From positions 1 through 41,318 of the forward strand of contig DATKPC010000091.1 in NCBI GenBank assembly GCA_035524275.1: a stretch of DNA of 41,318 bases, given 5' to 3'. Below the pieces are notes generated by a model. The model was not told the origin of the DNA and did no database searches. It worked only from the letters and a program-made list of their open reading frames with translations. Shown here one piece after another: positions 1 through 7,886 of this stretch. Within the stretch, counting starts at the first letter, position 1. Each line of letters opens with the position of its first letter. The position numbers and the translations under genes were made by a program. Source of the DNA: DATKPC01 sp035524275 (GTDB taxonomy: Bacteria > Pseudomonadota > Gammaproteobacteria > Burkholderiales > Burkholderiaceae_F).

Positions 1-208
1 CTCCCCCCGCCCCTCTCCCGCCGCTGCGCGGGCGAGGGGAGTCTCGTCGTCGCGATGGCGCAAGTCGTTCGCTCAGACGTCGCCGGAACTCCCCTCTCCC
101 GCTGCACGGGCGAGGGGAGTGTCGTCGTCGCGATGACGCAAGTCGTTCGCTCAGACGACGCCGGAACTCCCCTCGCCCGCGAAGCGGGAGAGGGGCCGGG
201 GGAGAGGG
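1..208. repeat. REP-like palindrome cluster with 78-bp tandem unit
   Basis: GC-rich palindromes of the form CTCTCCCGC..GCGGGCGAGGGG occur three times: about 8-40, 92-118 and 167-208, the last in inverted orientation. The first two palindromes plus their linkers form a tandem repeat with a 78-bp period; GAGGGGAGT occurs at 34 and 112, and the linker CAAGTCGTTCGCTCAGACG is repeated exactly. The cluster lies just past the stop codon of the fumarase gene, as expected for a BIME-type intergenic element. The same family recurs at 12060 and 13366. No open reading frame here looks real. Confidence 0.75.
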
Positions 209-221
209 GGCCGCCCGGCGC

Positions 222-1751
222 CTACGACGCCGCCACGGCCACCGGGATCTTTCCGATCTTCGCCTGCCATTCGCGCGGCCCGGTCTCGTGGACCGAGGTT
301 CCGGTCGAATCGACAGCCACCGTCACCGGCATGTCCTTGACCTCGAATTCGTAGATGGCCTCCATCCCGAGGTCGGCGAACGCCACGACCCGCGCCGCCT
401 TGATGGCCTTCGCGACGAGATAGGCCGCGCCGCCGACCGCCATCAGGTACGCGCTCCGATGCTTGCGGATCGCCTCGATCGCCGCCGGTCCGCGCTCCGC
501 CTTGCCCACCATAGCGGCGAGCCCGGTCTGCGCGAGCATCATGTCCGTGAACTTGTCCATCCGCGTGGCCGTCGTCGGGCCGGCCGGCCCGACGACTTCG
601 TCGCGCACCGGGTCGACAGGGCCGACGTAGTAGATCACGCGGTTCTTGAAGTCCACCGGCAGCTTCTCGCCGCGACCCAGCATCTCCTTGATGCGCTGGT
701 GCGCGGCGTCGCGTCCGGTCAGCATCCGGCCGTTCAGCAGCAGCGTCTGGCCCGGTTTCCACGACGCGACCTCGGCCGGCGTCAGCCGGTCGAGGTCGAC
801 GCGCACGCTCTTGTCGTAGTCCGGCTGCCAATGGACGTCCGGCCACAGGTCGAGCGACGGAGGCTCCAGGTACGCCGGGCCGCTGCCGTCGAGCACGAAA
901 TGCGCGTGGCGCGTCGCCGCGCAGTTCGGGATCATCGCGATCGGCTTGCTGGCGGCGTGCGTCGGATACATCCGGATCTTCACGTCGAGCACGGTTGTAA
1001 GGCCGCCGAGGCCCTGCGCGCCGATGCCCAGCGCGTTGACCTTCTCGTAGAGTTCGACGCGCAGCTTCTCGACGTCGTTGCGCGGCCCGCGTTGCAGCAG
1101 CTCGTACATGTCGATGTCGTCCATCAGCGATTCCTTCGCCATCAGGACGGCCTTCTCGGCGGTGCCGCCGATGCCGATGCCGAGCATGCCCGGCGGGCAC
1201 CAGCCGGCGCCCATCTTCGGCACCGTCTTCAGCACCCAGTCGACGATCGAATCGCTCGGATTGAGCATCTCGAACTTCGACTTGTTCTCCGAGCCACCCC
1301 CTTTCGCGGCGACCGTGACGTCGACCTGGTCGCCCGGCACCAGCTGCACGTGGACGACCGCCGGCGTGTTGTCCTTCGTGTTGCGCCGGCCGAATTCGGG
1401 CGGATCGACGATCGAGGCGCGCAACCGGTTCTCGGGGTCGTTGTAGCCGCGCCGCACGCCTTCGTTGATCGCATCCTCGAGCGTGCCGCCGAACCCCTGC
1501 CAGCGAACGTCCATGCCGACTTTCAGGAACACGTTGACGATGCCGGTGTCCTGGCAGATCGGTCGCCGGCCCTCGGCGCACATCCGCGAGTTGGTCAGGA
1601 TCTGCGCGATCGCGTCCTTCGCGGCGGGCCCCTGTTCCGCCGCGTACGCGCGCGCCAGGTGGCTGATGAAGTCGGCCGGGTGGTAGTAGGAAATGTATTG
1701 CAGGGCCGCGGCGACGCTTTCGGTGAGGTCTTCGGCCTTGATCGTGGACAT
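222..1751 (-). CDS. fumA: Fumarate hydratase class I (Fe-S)
   Basis: Interconverts fumarate and L-malate in the cytosolic TCA cycle using an oxygen-sensitive [4Fe-4S] cluster. The 509-residue length fits the single-chain class I family, with an N-terminal cluster/substrate domain and a C-terminal beta domain. The three cluster cysteines are visible: C66 in RPICQDTG, C185 in GWCPPGM and C277 in PNCAATRHAHF. The frame is open upstream to 1922, but the start MSTIKAEDL at 1751 is preferred because a GGAG lies just before it and the upstream residues look non-coding. It is divergent from htpX and its 3' end faces the REP cluster. The family also includes L(+)-tartrate dehydratase-like enzymes; fumarase is the best match to motif spacing. 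Confidence 0.93.
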   Translation of the reverse strand: MSTIKAEDLTESVAAALQYISYYHPADFISHLARAYAAEQGPAAKDAIAQILTNSRMCAEGRRPICQDTGIVNVFLKVGMDVRWQGFGGTLEDAINEGVRRGYNDPENRLRASIVDPPEFGRRNTKDNTPAVVHVQLVPGDQVDVTVAAKGGGSENKSKFEMLNPSDSIVDWVLKTVPKMGAGWCPPGMLGIGIGGTAEKAVLMAKESLMDDIDMYELLQRGPRNDVEKLRVELYEKVNALGIGAQGLGGLTTVLDVKIRMYPTHAASKPIAMIPNCAATRHAHFVLDGSGPAYLEPPSLDLWPDVHWQPDYDKSVRVDLDRLTPAEVASWKPGQTLLLNGRMLTGRDAAHQRIKEMLGRGEKLPVDFKNRVIYYVGPVDPVRDEVVGPAGPTTATRMDKFTDMMLAQTGLAAMVGKAERGPAAIEAIRKHRSAYLMAVGGAAYLVAKAIKAARVVAFADLGMEAIYEFEVKDMPVTVAVDSTGTSVHETGPREWQAKIGKIPVAVAAS

Positions 1752-1804
1752 CGTGGACTCCGGGGTTTCGAGGCTTGCCCGTGCGCGGCGCGCTTGAAAG
1801 GAGG

Positions 1805-1833
1805 ATTCTAGGGCCACTTCCGTGGCCGTCTTG
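1805..1833 (-). promoter_or_regulatory. Candidate fumA promoter with palindrome in spacer
   Basis: On the minus strand a TAGAAT -10 (1805-1810) lies about 55 bp ahead of the fumA start. The spacer contains a perfect inverted repeat, GGCCAC-ttcc-GTGGCC, at 1812-1827. The -35 is poor, which would suit an activator- or repressor-controlled promoter. The -10 and palindrome are seen; regulation is inferred. Confidence 0.35.
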
Positions 1834-1882
1834 AAAGGGGCCTTGCCCGCCCCCACGTTCGGCCGTGGCGGGCTTAAGGTCA

Positions 1883-1910
1883 TTGCAGCGGCGGCGCCGT
1901 TGGCTAGACT
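1883..1910 (+). promoter_or_regulatory. Candidate sigma70 promoter of htpX
   Basis: TTGCAG (1883-1888), a 16-bp spacer and TAGACT (1905-1910) stand 37 bp upstream of the htpX start, which has its own GGAG ribosome site at 1938-1941. Confidence 0.45.
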
Positions 1911-1946
1911 GCGGTCCGGCACCCTCCCTTACCGCGTGGAGATCGT

Positions 1947-2828
1947 ATGAAACGTATCGCTCTGTTCGTCCTGACGAACCTGGCGATTGTCGTGGTCCTG
2001 GGCGTCGTCACGAGCCTTCTCGGCGTCAACCAGTACCTGCAGGCACAGGGCCTGAACCTCGGGATGCTGCTCGCGTTCGCGGCCGTCGTGGGATTCACCG
2101 GCTCGTTTTTTTCGCTGCTGATCAGCAAGCCCATGGCCAAGTGGACGACCGGCGCGCAGGTCATCCGGCAGCCGTCGAACGCGATGGAGACTTGGCTGCT
2201 CGACACCGTGCGCCGGCACGCGGAGCATGCCGGGGTGGCGATGCCGGAGGTCGCCATCTACCAGGGCGAACCCAACGCCTTCGCGACCGGCGCGTTTCGC
2301 AACAGCGCGCTCGTCGCCGTCTCGACCGGCCTGCTGCAGTCGATGGGCCGCGAGGAGGTCGAGGCGGTTCTGGGGCACGAGATGACGCACGTCGCCAACG
2401 GCGACATGGTCACGATGACGCTGCTGCAGGGCGTGATGAACACGTTCGTCGTCTTCCTCTCGCGCGTGTTCGGCTATGTCATCGATCGCTGGGTGCTTCG
2501 CAACGACGACGAGGAATATCGCCCGGGGATCGGCTACTACGCCTCGGTCTTCGTCCTCGACATCGTGCTCGGGTTCCTCGCGGCGATCATCGTCGCGGCG
2601 TATTCGCGCCGGCGTGAATTCCGCGCCGACGCCGGCTCGGCGCGGCTGATGGGATCGAGCCGCCCGATGATCAGCGCGTTGCAGCGCCTCGGCGGGTTGC
2701 AGGCCGGCGCGCTGCCGCAGCAGGTGCGCACGATGGGCATCGCCAGCCCGGGCGGCGTCCTGGCGCTCTTCGCCAGCCACCCGCCCATCGAGGCCCGCGT
2801 TCGGGCGCTGCAGGCTATCGGTCCGTAG
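1947..2828 (+). CDS. htpX: Membrane zinc metalloprotease HtpX
   Basis: Inner-membrane M48-family protease that degrades misfolded membrane proteins and overlaps functionally with FtsH. The 293-residue length is typical. Hydrophobic segments at about 5-25 and 38-58 form the N-terminal hairpin. The catalytic HEMTH motif is at residues 144-148, followed by ANGDMVTMTLLQG and two further membrane segments. The probable third zinc ligand is the glutamate in RRREFRADAGSA. The ATG follows a GGAG at a good distance. The last 14 bases overlap the 3' end of the convergent glycosyltransferase gene. In many bacteria htpX is induced by envelope stress; no such site is obvious here. Confidence 0.95.
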   Translation: MKRIALFVLTNLAIVVVLGVVTSLLGVNQYLQAQGLNLGMLLAFAAVVGFTGSFFSLLISKPMAKWTTGAQVIRQPSNAMETWLLDTVRRHAEHAGVAMPEVAIYQGEPNAFATGAFRNSALVAVSTGLLQSMGREEVEAVLGHEMTHVANGDMVTMTLLQGVMNTFVVFLSRVFGYVIDRWVLRNDDEEYRPGIGYYASVFVLDIVLGFLAAIIVAAYSRRREFRADAGSARLMGSSRPMISALQRLGGLQAGALPQQVRTMGIASPGGVLALFASHPPIEARVRALQAIGP

Positions 2829-4656
2829 GACCGGAGACCGTCTTACCGGCAGGCGCGGCGCCGTGGCCCGGCTGCGCCCTGGTCGGGCGCGTGCCAGGAT
2901 CGACGCGCTGCCACAGCCTCCACGTTTCCGCCGGCCGCGCGGCACGGTGGCCGTCCCATAGGGGTCGCCAGCTGCCCGGGTGGCCCGGCGGCGGGTCCTC
3001 GTCGAGCAGCGTCGTGCCGGAAATCCGCTGCAGCGCGAGGACGCAGGCTTCGCCATCGTCGCCCCGCCCGAACCGTAGCCCGCTTTCGAAGGCGATCAGT
3101 CCGCGGATTGGTAGCGGGATGCGGTGCGCCTGAAGGCAGTCCCCGGGCGCCTCGAAGCCGGCGCGCCAAGGCACGTGGCGCGCGATCTCGCGCGCGATGT
3201 CGCGATGCGACTGCGTGTATTCGAAGGCCGGCATGAAGAGGGCCACCATCACGCTCCACAGCATCGTTGCGCCGGCGGCCGCGAGCAGCGCCCCGCGCCA
3301 CAGCGCCGGCGTCGATCGCGCGGAGCGCCAGCCGGCGAGCGCCAGCCACGCGACCGAGGCGGCGACGGCCAACACGATCCAACCGGCGCCCGGATCGTCG
3401 CGCCAGCCCGGCGCGAGGTGCGCGATCGAGGCGGCCATGCGCGGAGGAAAGCCGCTCGTCATCGCGATGAAGTAGGCCCAGACGAAAAGCACCGCGAGCG
3501 TGAACAGGACGATCGTGAGCCAGTCCATCAGGTTCTCGGCGCCGCGGCGCAACGTCGTTGCGCCAAAGGCGGCCAACGCTGCCAGCGGCGCGACGCAAGT
3601 GGCCAGCGCCGGCTCTCCGACCGGCGCGCAGCATCCGGCGCCCGCGAGAATCCCGACGATCAGCCAGGCGGGGCGCGCGATGTGCGGCGCCGGGCGGACG
3701 GCGTGCCACGCGTACAGCGCCCAGGCCGCCAGGGGCCACAGCGGCCAGAGGTACCACGCGGAATTGCGCGCGATCCAGGAGAAGTCCTCGCGGCCGACGG
3801 CGGCCGGCGGCGTGCCCCACGCTTCCGGCCATGGCGAGAAGAAGGACGCCGCGGCCTTGGGATGCAGCGTGGTCGCGGCGATCGGCCACGCGAGCGCGAG
3901 AAGCGCCGCGGCCACGGCGACCGCGACGGCGATCCACGCCGACGCCCCGGCGCGGCGCGGCGCCGCGACCGGACGGGTTCCGTCGAACGATTCGAAGCTC
4001 GGACTGCCGCCGGCATCCGCGCCGCGCGCCGACGACCGCAGCGCCACGCAGCAGCCGCCCAGCATGCCGAGCGCCGGCAGCGGACCGAGCGTCAGTGCGA
4101 GGCCGGCGTTCGCCAGGCCGCACGCGATGCCGCCACGCCACGGGCTGTCGAGCGCGATCGACGTGCCATAGAACGCGAGGGAGCCCAGCGCGACGAGCGT
4201 CGCGTCGGCCGTGATCTCATGAAGCCGCAGCGCGACGCCGAGCGTCCCCAGCAGCAGGAGCAGTGCGATGTCGGCCAGCATGCGCCCGTAGTCGCGGGCT
4301 TCCGCGTGGCCGCCGAACGCGAGCGTGACGGGTTGCGCCTCCTCGCGACGCGCGAGGCGCAGCACGCCGTACCAGAGCGCGGAGGTCGCGACGCCGAACC
4401 AGGCCAGGTTGGGGATCCGGGCCGCCCACGCATCGCCGATCGAAGGCCCGAACGCGTGAATCGCCGCGGCGCCGAGCCACGACGGCATCGGCCCGTCGAC
4501 CGTGTCGCGGGCACCCGCCACGTTCGGGAACCACCAGTCGGGCGAACTGCCGTGGGCCAGCGTCCACATGGCCCCGAACCAGGCACCCTCGTCCGGCCAC
4601 GGAGCGCGCGCGGCCGATCCGATGAGGATGTACGCGACGAGGAGCGCCAGCAACAC
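2815..4656 (-). CDS. GT39-type polytopic membrane glycosyltransferase
   Basis: A 613-residue polytopic protein with about ten hydrophobic segments, resembling ArnT/PMT-type glycosyltransferases that use polyprenyl-phosphate sugars at the periplasmic face. The N terminus has the family layout: a first membrane helix, an acidic loop motif (PWPDEGAWFGAM), then DGPMPSWLGAAAIHAFG, corresponding to the KPPL.YWL region of ArnT. The donor and acceptor cannot be told. The start is taken as GTG at 4656; the frame is open a little further upstream but offers only weak start codons and no clear ribosome site. It follows rpmE2 on the same strand after about 78 bp and ends by overlapping htpX convergently by 14 bp. 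Confidence 0.7.
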   Translation of the reverse strand: MLLALLVAYILIGSAARAPWPDEGAWFGAMWTLAHGSSPDWWFPNVAGARDTVDGPMPSWLGAAAIHAFGPSIGDAWAARIPNLAWFGVATSALWYGVLRLARREEAQPVTLAFGGHAEARDYGRMLADIALLLLLGTLGVALRLHEITADATLVALGSLAFYGTSIALDSPWRGGIACGLANAGLALTLGPLPALGMLGGCCVALRSSARGADAGGSPSFESFDGTRPVAAPRRAGASAWIAVAVAVAAALLALAWPIAATTLHPKAAASFFSPWPEAWGTPPAAVGREDFSWIARNSAWYLWPLWPLAAWALYAWHAVRPAPHIARPAWLIVGILAGAGCCAPVGEPALATCVAPLAALAAFGATTLRRGAENLMDWLTIVLFTLAVLFVWAYFIAMTSGFPPRMAASIAHLAPGWRDDPGAGWIVLAVAASVAWLALAGWRSARSTPALWRGALLAAAGATMLWSVMVALFMPAFEYTQSHRDIAREIARHVPWRAGFEAPGDCLQAHRIPLPIRGLIAFESGLRFGRGDDGEACVLALQRISGTTLLDEDPPPGHPGSWRPLWDGHRAARPAETWRLWQRVDPGTRPTRAQPGHGAAPAGKTVSGPTDR

Positions 4657-4734
4657 GGCGCGCGGCAGCTTGGCTGCCGCGGCCTGCGTGACACGGGCGG
4701 GCGAGGGCCTGGTGCTTAAACTCAGTTTTGCTCG

Positions 4735-5064
4735 TTACTTCTTCTTCGACTTCGTCGCGCCGGCATGCTGCGCTGCGGCTGCCGCCGCCGCAGCGGCCGC
4801 GGCCGCCTTGACGGCCTCGGACTTCGCCGCGAACTTCTGGCGGAACTTCTCGACGCGGCCCGTCTCGACGATGCGTGTCTGCGCCCCGGTGTAGAACGGG
4901 TGCGACTCGGCCGACGTGTCGAGCTTGCACAGCGGGTATTCCTTGCCGTCCTTCCAGGCGACCGTCTCGCGCGTCTGCACGGTCGAGCGGCTCACGAAGC
5001 TGAAGTCGTTCGAGGTATCGACGAAGACCACTTCGCGATACTCGGGATGGATGCCCGATTTCAT
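4735..5064 (-). CDS. rpmE2: 50S ribosomal protein L31 type B
   Basis: Large-subunit ribosomal protein of 109 residues. The start MKSGIHPEYREVVFVDT at 5064 is fixed by GAGGAAA just upstream. The motifs FVSRSTVQT and SHPFYTG are typical of L31. The CxxC zinc-binding pair of type A is absent (only one Cys, in PLCKLD), so this is the zinc-independent type B. Residues beyond about 85 form an unusual tail of 12 consecutive alanines ending in KSKKK, which may extend from the ribosome surface. It lies next to rho, an old conserved neighbourhood, but has its own strong promoter. Zur control is common for type B L31; I see no clear Zur box. Confidence 0.95.
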   Translation of the reverse strand: MKSGIHPEYREVVFVDTSNDFSFVSRSTVQTRETVAWKDGKEYPLCKLDTSAESHPFYTGAQTRIVETGRVEKFRQKFAAKSEAVKAAAAAAAAAAAAQHAGATKSKKK

Positions 5065-5084
5065 GTTTTCCTCGGATGTTTCGC

Positions 5085-5102
5085 CCGGAACGGGCGTTCC
5101 GG
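5085..5102 (-). promoter_or_regulatory. Hairpin in the rpmE2 leader RNA
   Basis: CCGGAACG-gg-CGTTCCGG is a perfect 8-bp inverted repeat between the predicted transcription start (about 5106) and the rpmE2 ribosome site (5067-5073). L31 leaders with autoregulatory structures are known in other bacterial groups; that role here is inference. Confidence 0.4.
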
Positions 5103-5112
5103 ACAACCTGTA

Positions 5113-5141
5113 ATTATCGTTCGTCGAGAGCGATCTGGCAA
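5113..5141 (-). promoter_or_regulatory. Sigma70 promoter of rpmE2
   Basis: Reading the minus strand, TTGCCA (5136-5141), an exact 17-bp spacer and GATAAT (5113-5118) each match consensus at five of six positions. The predicted leader is about 40 nt. Confidence 0.65.
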
Positions 5142-5146
5142 ATCGA

Positions 5147-5164
5147 GGCGGCCGTCAGGCCGCC
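5147..5164 (-). terminator. Possible rho gene terminator hairpin
   Basis: GGCGGC-ctgacg-GCCGCC (minus strand), about 33 bp past the rho stop, is followed by TCGATTT. The U-tract is weak. A second GC palindrome (GCGGGCG/CGCCCGC) lies closer to the stop. Confidence 0.35.
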
Positions 5165-5196
5165 GGGCCCGGATCGTGGCGGGCGACGCCCGCGGA

Positions 5197-6459
5197 TCAG
5201 CCGCCGCGCCGCATCATGTCGAAGAATTCGGCGTTGTTCTTCGTCGCCTTCATCTTGTCGAGGAGGAACTCCATCGCCTCGATCTCGTCCATGCCGTACA
5301 GCAGCTTGCGCAGGATCCACACCTTCTGCAGCACTTCGGGGCGCAGCAGCAGTTCCTCGCGGCGCGTCCCGGAGCGATTCACGTTGATCGACGGGTAGAC
5401 GCGCTTTTCCGCAAGCCGGCGCTCGAGGTGGATTTCCATGTTGCCGGTGCCCTTGAACTCCTCGTAGATCACGTCATCCATACGCGATCCGGTATCGATC
5501 AGGGCCGAGGCGATGATCGTGAGCGACCCGCCTTCCTCGATGTTGCGCGCCGCGCCGAAGAACCGCTTCGGGCGCTGCAGCGCGTTCGCGTCGACGCCGC
5601 CGGTGAGCACCTTGCCCGACGCCGGCACGACGGTGTTGTAGGCCCGCGCCAGGCGCGTGATGGAATCGAGCAGGATCACGACGTCCTTCTTCGATTCCGT
5701 CAGCCGCTTGGCCTTCTCGATGACCATCTCGGCCACCTGGACGTGGCGCGCCGCCGGTTCGTCGAACGTCGAGCTCACGACCTCGCCGCGGACCGACCGC
5801 TGCATCTCGGTCACTTCCTCCGGCCGCTCGTCGATCAGCAGCACGATCAGCACGACGTCGGGGTGGTTCGAGGTGATCGCGTGCGCGACGTGCTGCAGCA
5901 GCACGGTCTTGCCCGACTTCGGGCTGGAGACGATCAGGCCGCGCTGCCCCTTGCCGATCGGCGCGATGATGTCGATCAGGCGGCCGGTGATGTTCTCGTC
6001 GCCTTTCATGTCGCGCTCCAGCAGGAGCGGCTTGTCGGGGAAGAGCGGCGTCAGGTTCTCGAACAGGATCCGGTGCTTCGTCGACTCCGGCGGCTGCCCG
6101 TTGACCTTGTCGACCTTGACGAGGGCGAAGTAGCGCTCGCCGTCCTTCGGGGTCCGGACTTCGCCCTCGATGGAATCACCGGTATGCAGGTTGAAGCGGC
6201 GGATCTGCGACGGCGAGATGTAGATGTCGTCGGTGCTGGCGAGATAGGACGTCTCGGGCGAGCGCAGGAAGCCGAACCCGTCGGGCAGGACTTCGAGCGT
6301 GCCGTCGCCGTAGATCGACTCGCCCCCCTTGGCGCGCTTCTTCAGGATCGCAAACATCAACTCCTGCTTGCGCATCCGGTTGGCATTGTCGATTTCGAGT
6401 CCGGCGGCCATCTCGAGCAGTTGCGAGACGTGCTGCGCCTTGAGTTCGGAGAGTTGCAT
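5197..6459 (-). CDS. rho: Transcription termination factor Rho
   Basis: Hexameric RNA-dependent ATPase that ends transcription and silences foreign DNA. The 420-residue length is standard. Domain order: N-terminal helical bundle (1-48), cold-shock RNA-binding fold starting IYGDGTLEVLPDGFGFLRS (about 49-115), then the RecA-type ATPase with P-loop SSPKSGKT at 178-185 and the Walker B-like VVILLDSITRLARAYN. The secondary RNA-site residues around GGVDANALQRPKRFFGAARN are present. The start MQLSEL matches the family. It lies 103 bp downstream of trxA on the same strand, as in enterobacteria, where the rho leader is an autoregulated Rho target. Confidence 0.98.
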   Translation of the reverse strand: MQLSELKAQHVSQLLEMAAGLEIDNANRMRKQELMFAILKKRAKGGESIYGDGTLEVLPDGFGFLRSPETSYLASTDDIYISPSQIRRFNLHTGDSIEGEVRTPKDGERYFALVKVDKVNGQPPESTKHRILFENLTPLFPDKPLLLERDMKGDENITGRLIDIIAPIGKGQRGLIVSSPKSGKTVLLQHVAHAITSNHPDVVLIVLLIDERPEEVTEMQRSVRGEVVSSTFDEPAARHVQVAEMVIEKAKRLTESKKDVVILLDSITRLARAYNTVVPASGKVLTGGVDANALQRPKRFFGAARNIEEGGSLTIIASALIDTGSRMDDVIYEEFKGTGNMEIHLERRLAEKRVYPSINVNRSGTRREELLLRPEVLQKVWILRKLLYGMDEIEAMEFLLDKMKATKNNAEFFDMMRRGG

Positions 6460-6528
6460 GGGCGAGGGGAAGACGACTGCGGGGAAGGGGAGGGGCGCCT
6501 GTCGACAGGCCGGGGCACCCGCGAGGGC

Positions 6529-6553
6529 GGCGCGGACGACGGACGTCCGCGCC
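6529..6553 (-). terminator. Hairpin between trxA and rho
   Basis: GGCGCGGACG-tccgt-CGTCCGCGCC is a perfect 10-bp stem just after the trxA stop, with no U-tract. It could cap the trxA mRNA or act as a partial terminator upstream of rho. Confidence 0.35.
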
Positions 6554-6562
6554 GTAGTCAGG

Positions 6563-6889
6563 TCAGATGTTGCTGTCGATGAACGCGGTCAGTTGCGACT
6601 TGCTCAGTTGGCCGACCTTCGTGCCGACCACGGCACCGTTCTTGAACAGCATCAGCGTCGGGATCGCGCGGATGTTGTACTTGACCGGCGTCGTCTGGTT
6701 CTCGTCGACGTTCATCTTCGCGACGGTGAGGCGGCCGGAGTATTCCTTGGACAGTTCGTCGAGGATCGGCGCGATGCCCTTGCAGGGACCGCACCATTCC
6801 GCCCAGTAGTCGACGAGGACCGGCACTTCGGCCTTCAGGACGTCGGAATCGAACGACGAGTCGTTGGTGTGCTTGATCAGTTCGCTCAT
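6563..6889 (-). CDS. trxA: Thioredoxin 1
   Basis: Cytosolic dithiol-disulfide oxidoreductase, reduced by thioredoxin reductase, serving ribonucleotide reductase and oxidative repair. The 108-residue length is that of the classic thioredoxin. The active site WCGPC is at residues 32-36, within VDYWAEWCGPCKGIAP, and the cis-proline is in RAIPTLMLF. The frame is open upstream to 6994, but MSELIKHTND at 6889 is the family start and has a GAGGATTCC purine run before it. Rho follows on the same strand. Confidence 0.97.
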   Translation of the reverse strand: MSELIKHTNDSSFDSDVLKAEVPVLVDYWAEWCGPCKGIAPILDELSKEYSGRLTVAKMNVDENQTTPVKYNIRAIPTLMLFKNGAVVGTKVGQLSKSQLTAFIDSNI

Positions 6890-7157
6890 GGAATCCTCGG
6901 CGGCGGCGCCGCGGTCGGGATCGTGGAAATACCGTGGTGAAGTGTGGGGCCAGGCAGGCGAGCGTTGCTCCGCGACGGCGACGGGCCGATGCACGTCAAA
7001 GCGCGTGCACCCCGCCCGAGCCGTTCCGTGGCTTCACGCCGCGGACCACTCGATGCCGTATGTTAACACCTTGTCGCGGATTCGGCAGCATCGCCCGCCG
7101 CGCGTCGGGGCGACGGTTCGGGTCGATCGACCCTGCAGCCGGAGTAGACTCGCCGGC
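6890..7157. other. Intergenic region between trxA and ffs
   Basis: Divergent upstream region with no convincing ORF. It should hold the trxA promoter (not clearly visible). A TAGACT -10 at 7145-7150 places the ffs transcript start close to 7157-7158; its -35 is weak. Confidence 0.4.
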
Positions 7158-7253
7158 GGCGGGCCCCCTCGCATTTGGGCGCCGTGAACCTGGTCAGGTC
7201 GGGAACGAAGCAGCCACAGCGGAATTCCCGAAGTGCCGAGGACAAGGCTCGCC
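7158..7253 (+). ncRNA. ffs: 4.5S signal recognition particle RNA
   Basis: RNA core of the bacterial SRP; binds Ffh to target membrane proteins. The conserved apical hairpin GGTCAGGTCGGGAACGAAGC, with GGAA tetraloop and flanking asymmetric internal loop, is at about 7192-7211. The outer helix is supported by GGCGGGCC at 7158-7165 pairing with GGCTCGCC at 7246-7253, and CCTCG with CGAGG further in. The length of about 96 nt fits the small SRP RNA. The pair closing the tetraloop is G-C rather than the common C-G, with both sides changed. A TAGACT -10 ends seven bases upstream. ffs next to dnaX is typical of proteobacteria. Confidence 0.93.
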
Positions 7254-7363
7254 TCCCGTTTCCTGTTCAAGGCCGCTTCGCCGCCCGCCGGGCGCGAGGC
7301 TGCCGCCCGGGCGGCGAGCACGGCACGCCCGCCGCCCCACCGCATGGGATCGAGCCCCTCGGC

Positions 7364-7843
7364 ATGAAGCTGCAGATACGGCCCGCCACGGCGGCGGATG
7401 CGACGACCGTGGTCGGCCTGATCCGGGCGCTGGCGCGCTACGAGAAGCTCGAGGACCGGGCCGTCGCCACCGAAGCGGAAATCGTCGCCGAGCTGTCGAA
7501 TCCGCGCCCGCTCGTCGAGATCGTGCTCGCGATCGACGACGGCAGGGCGGTCGGCTTCGCGGTGTACTTCCACAATTTCTCGACGTTCCTCGGGCGCCGC
7601 GGACTGTACCTGGAGGACCTGTTCGTCGAACCGCAGGCGCGCGGCCGCGGGTACGGCGCGGCCCTCATCCGCCATCTTGCGCGCCTCGCGGTGGAGCGCG
7701 GATGCGGGCGCTTCGAATGGGCGGTGCTCGACTGGAACGAGCCGGCGATCGGCTTCTATCGCGCCCTGGGCGCGGAGGTCCTGCCCGACTGGCGCATCTG
7801 CCGCGTCACCGGCGAGGCCCTGCAGCGCCTCGGCGCCGCCTGA
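7364..7843 (+). CDS. GNAT-family N-acetyltransferase
   Basis: A 159-residue single-domain acetyl-CoA-dependent acetyltransferase. The pattern resembles the diamine/thialysine acetyltransferase branch: N-terminal MKLQIRPATAADATTV, middle FAVYFHNFSTFLGRRGLYLEDL, the acetyl-CoA pyrophosphate loop VEPQARGRGYGAAL and the C-terminal DWNEPAIGFYRALGA. The substrate is probably a small amine, but this is inference. The start at ATG 7364 matches the family; the frame is open upstream through the SRP RNA, which is not coding. It sits between ffs and dnaX, 43 bp ahead of dnaX, and may share its transcript. Confidence 0.88.
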   Translation: MKLQIRPATAADATTVVGLIRALARYEKLEDRAVATEAEIVAELSNPRPLVEIVLAIDDGRAVGFAVYFHNFSTFLGRRGLYLEDLFVEPQARGRGYGAALIRHLARLAVERGCGRFEWAVLDWNEPAIGFYRALGAEVLPDWRICRVTGEALQRLGAA

Positions 7844-7886
7844 GCGCGGCGGGCGGGCGAAGCCGAATCACTACAATCCGGCGACG

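Noticed and set aside
1..208. Possible CRISPR array
   Set aside because: The repeats are palindromes with conserved linkers and a 78-bp period, only two or three copies; spacers are not unique and no cas gene is near.
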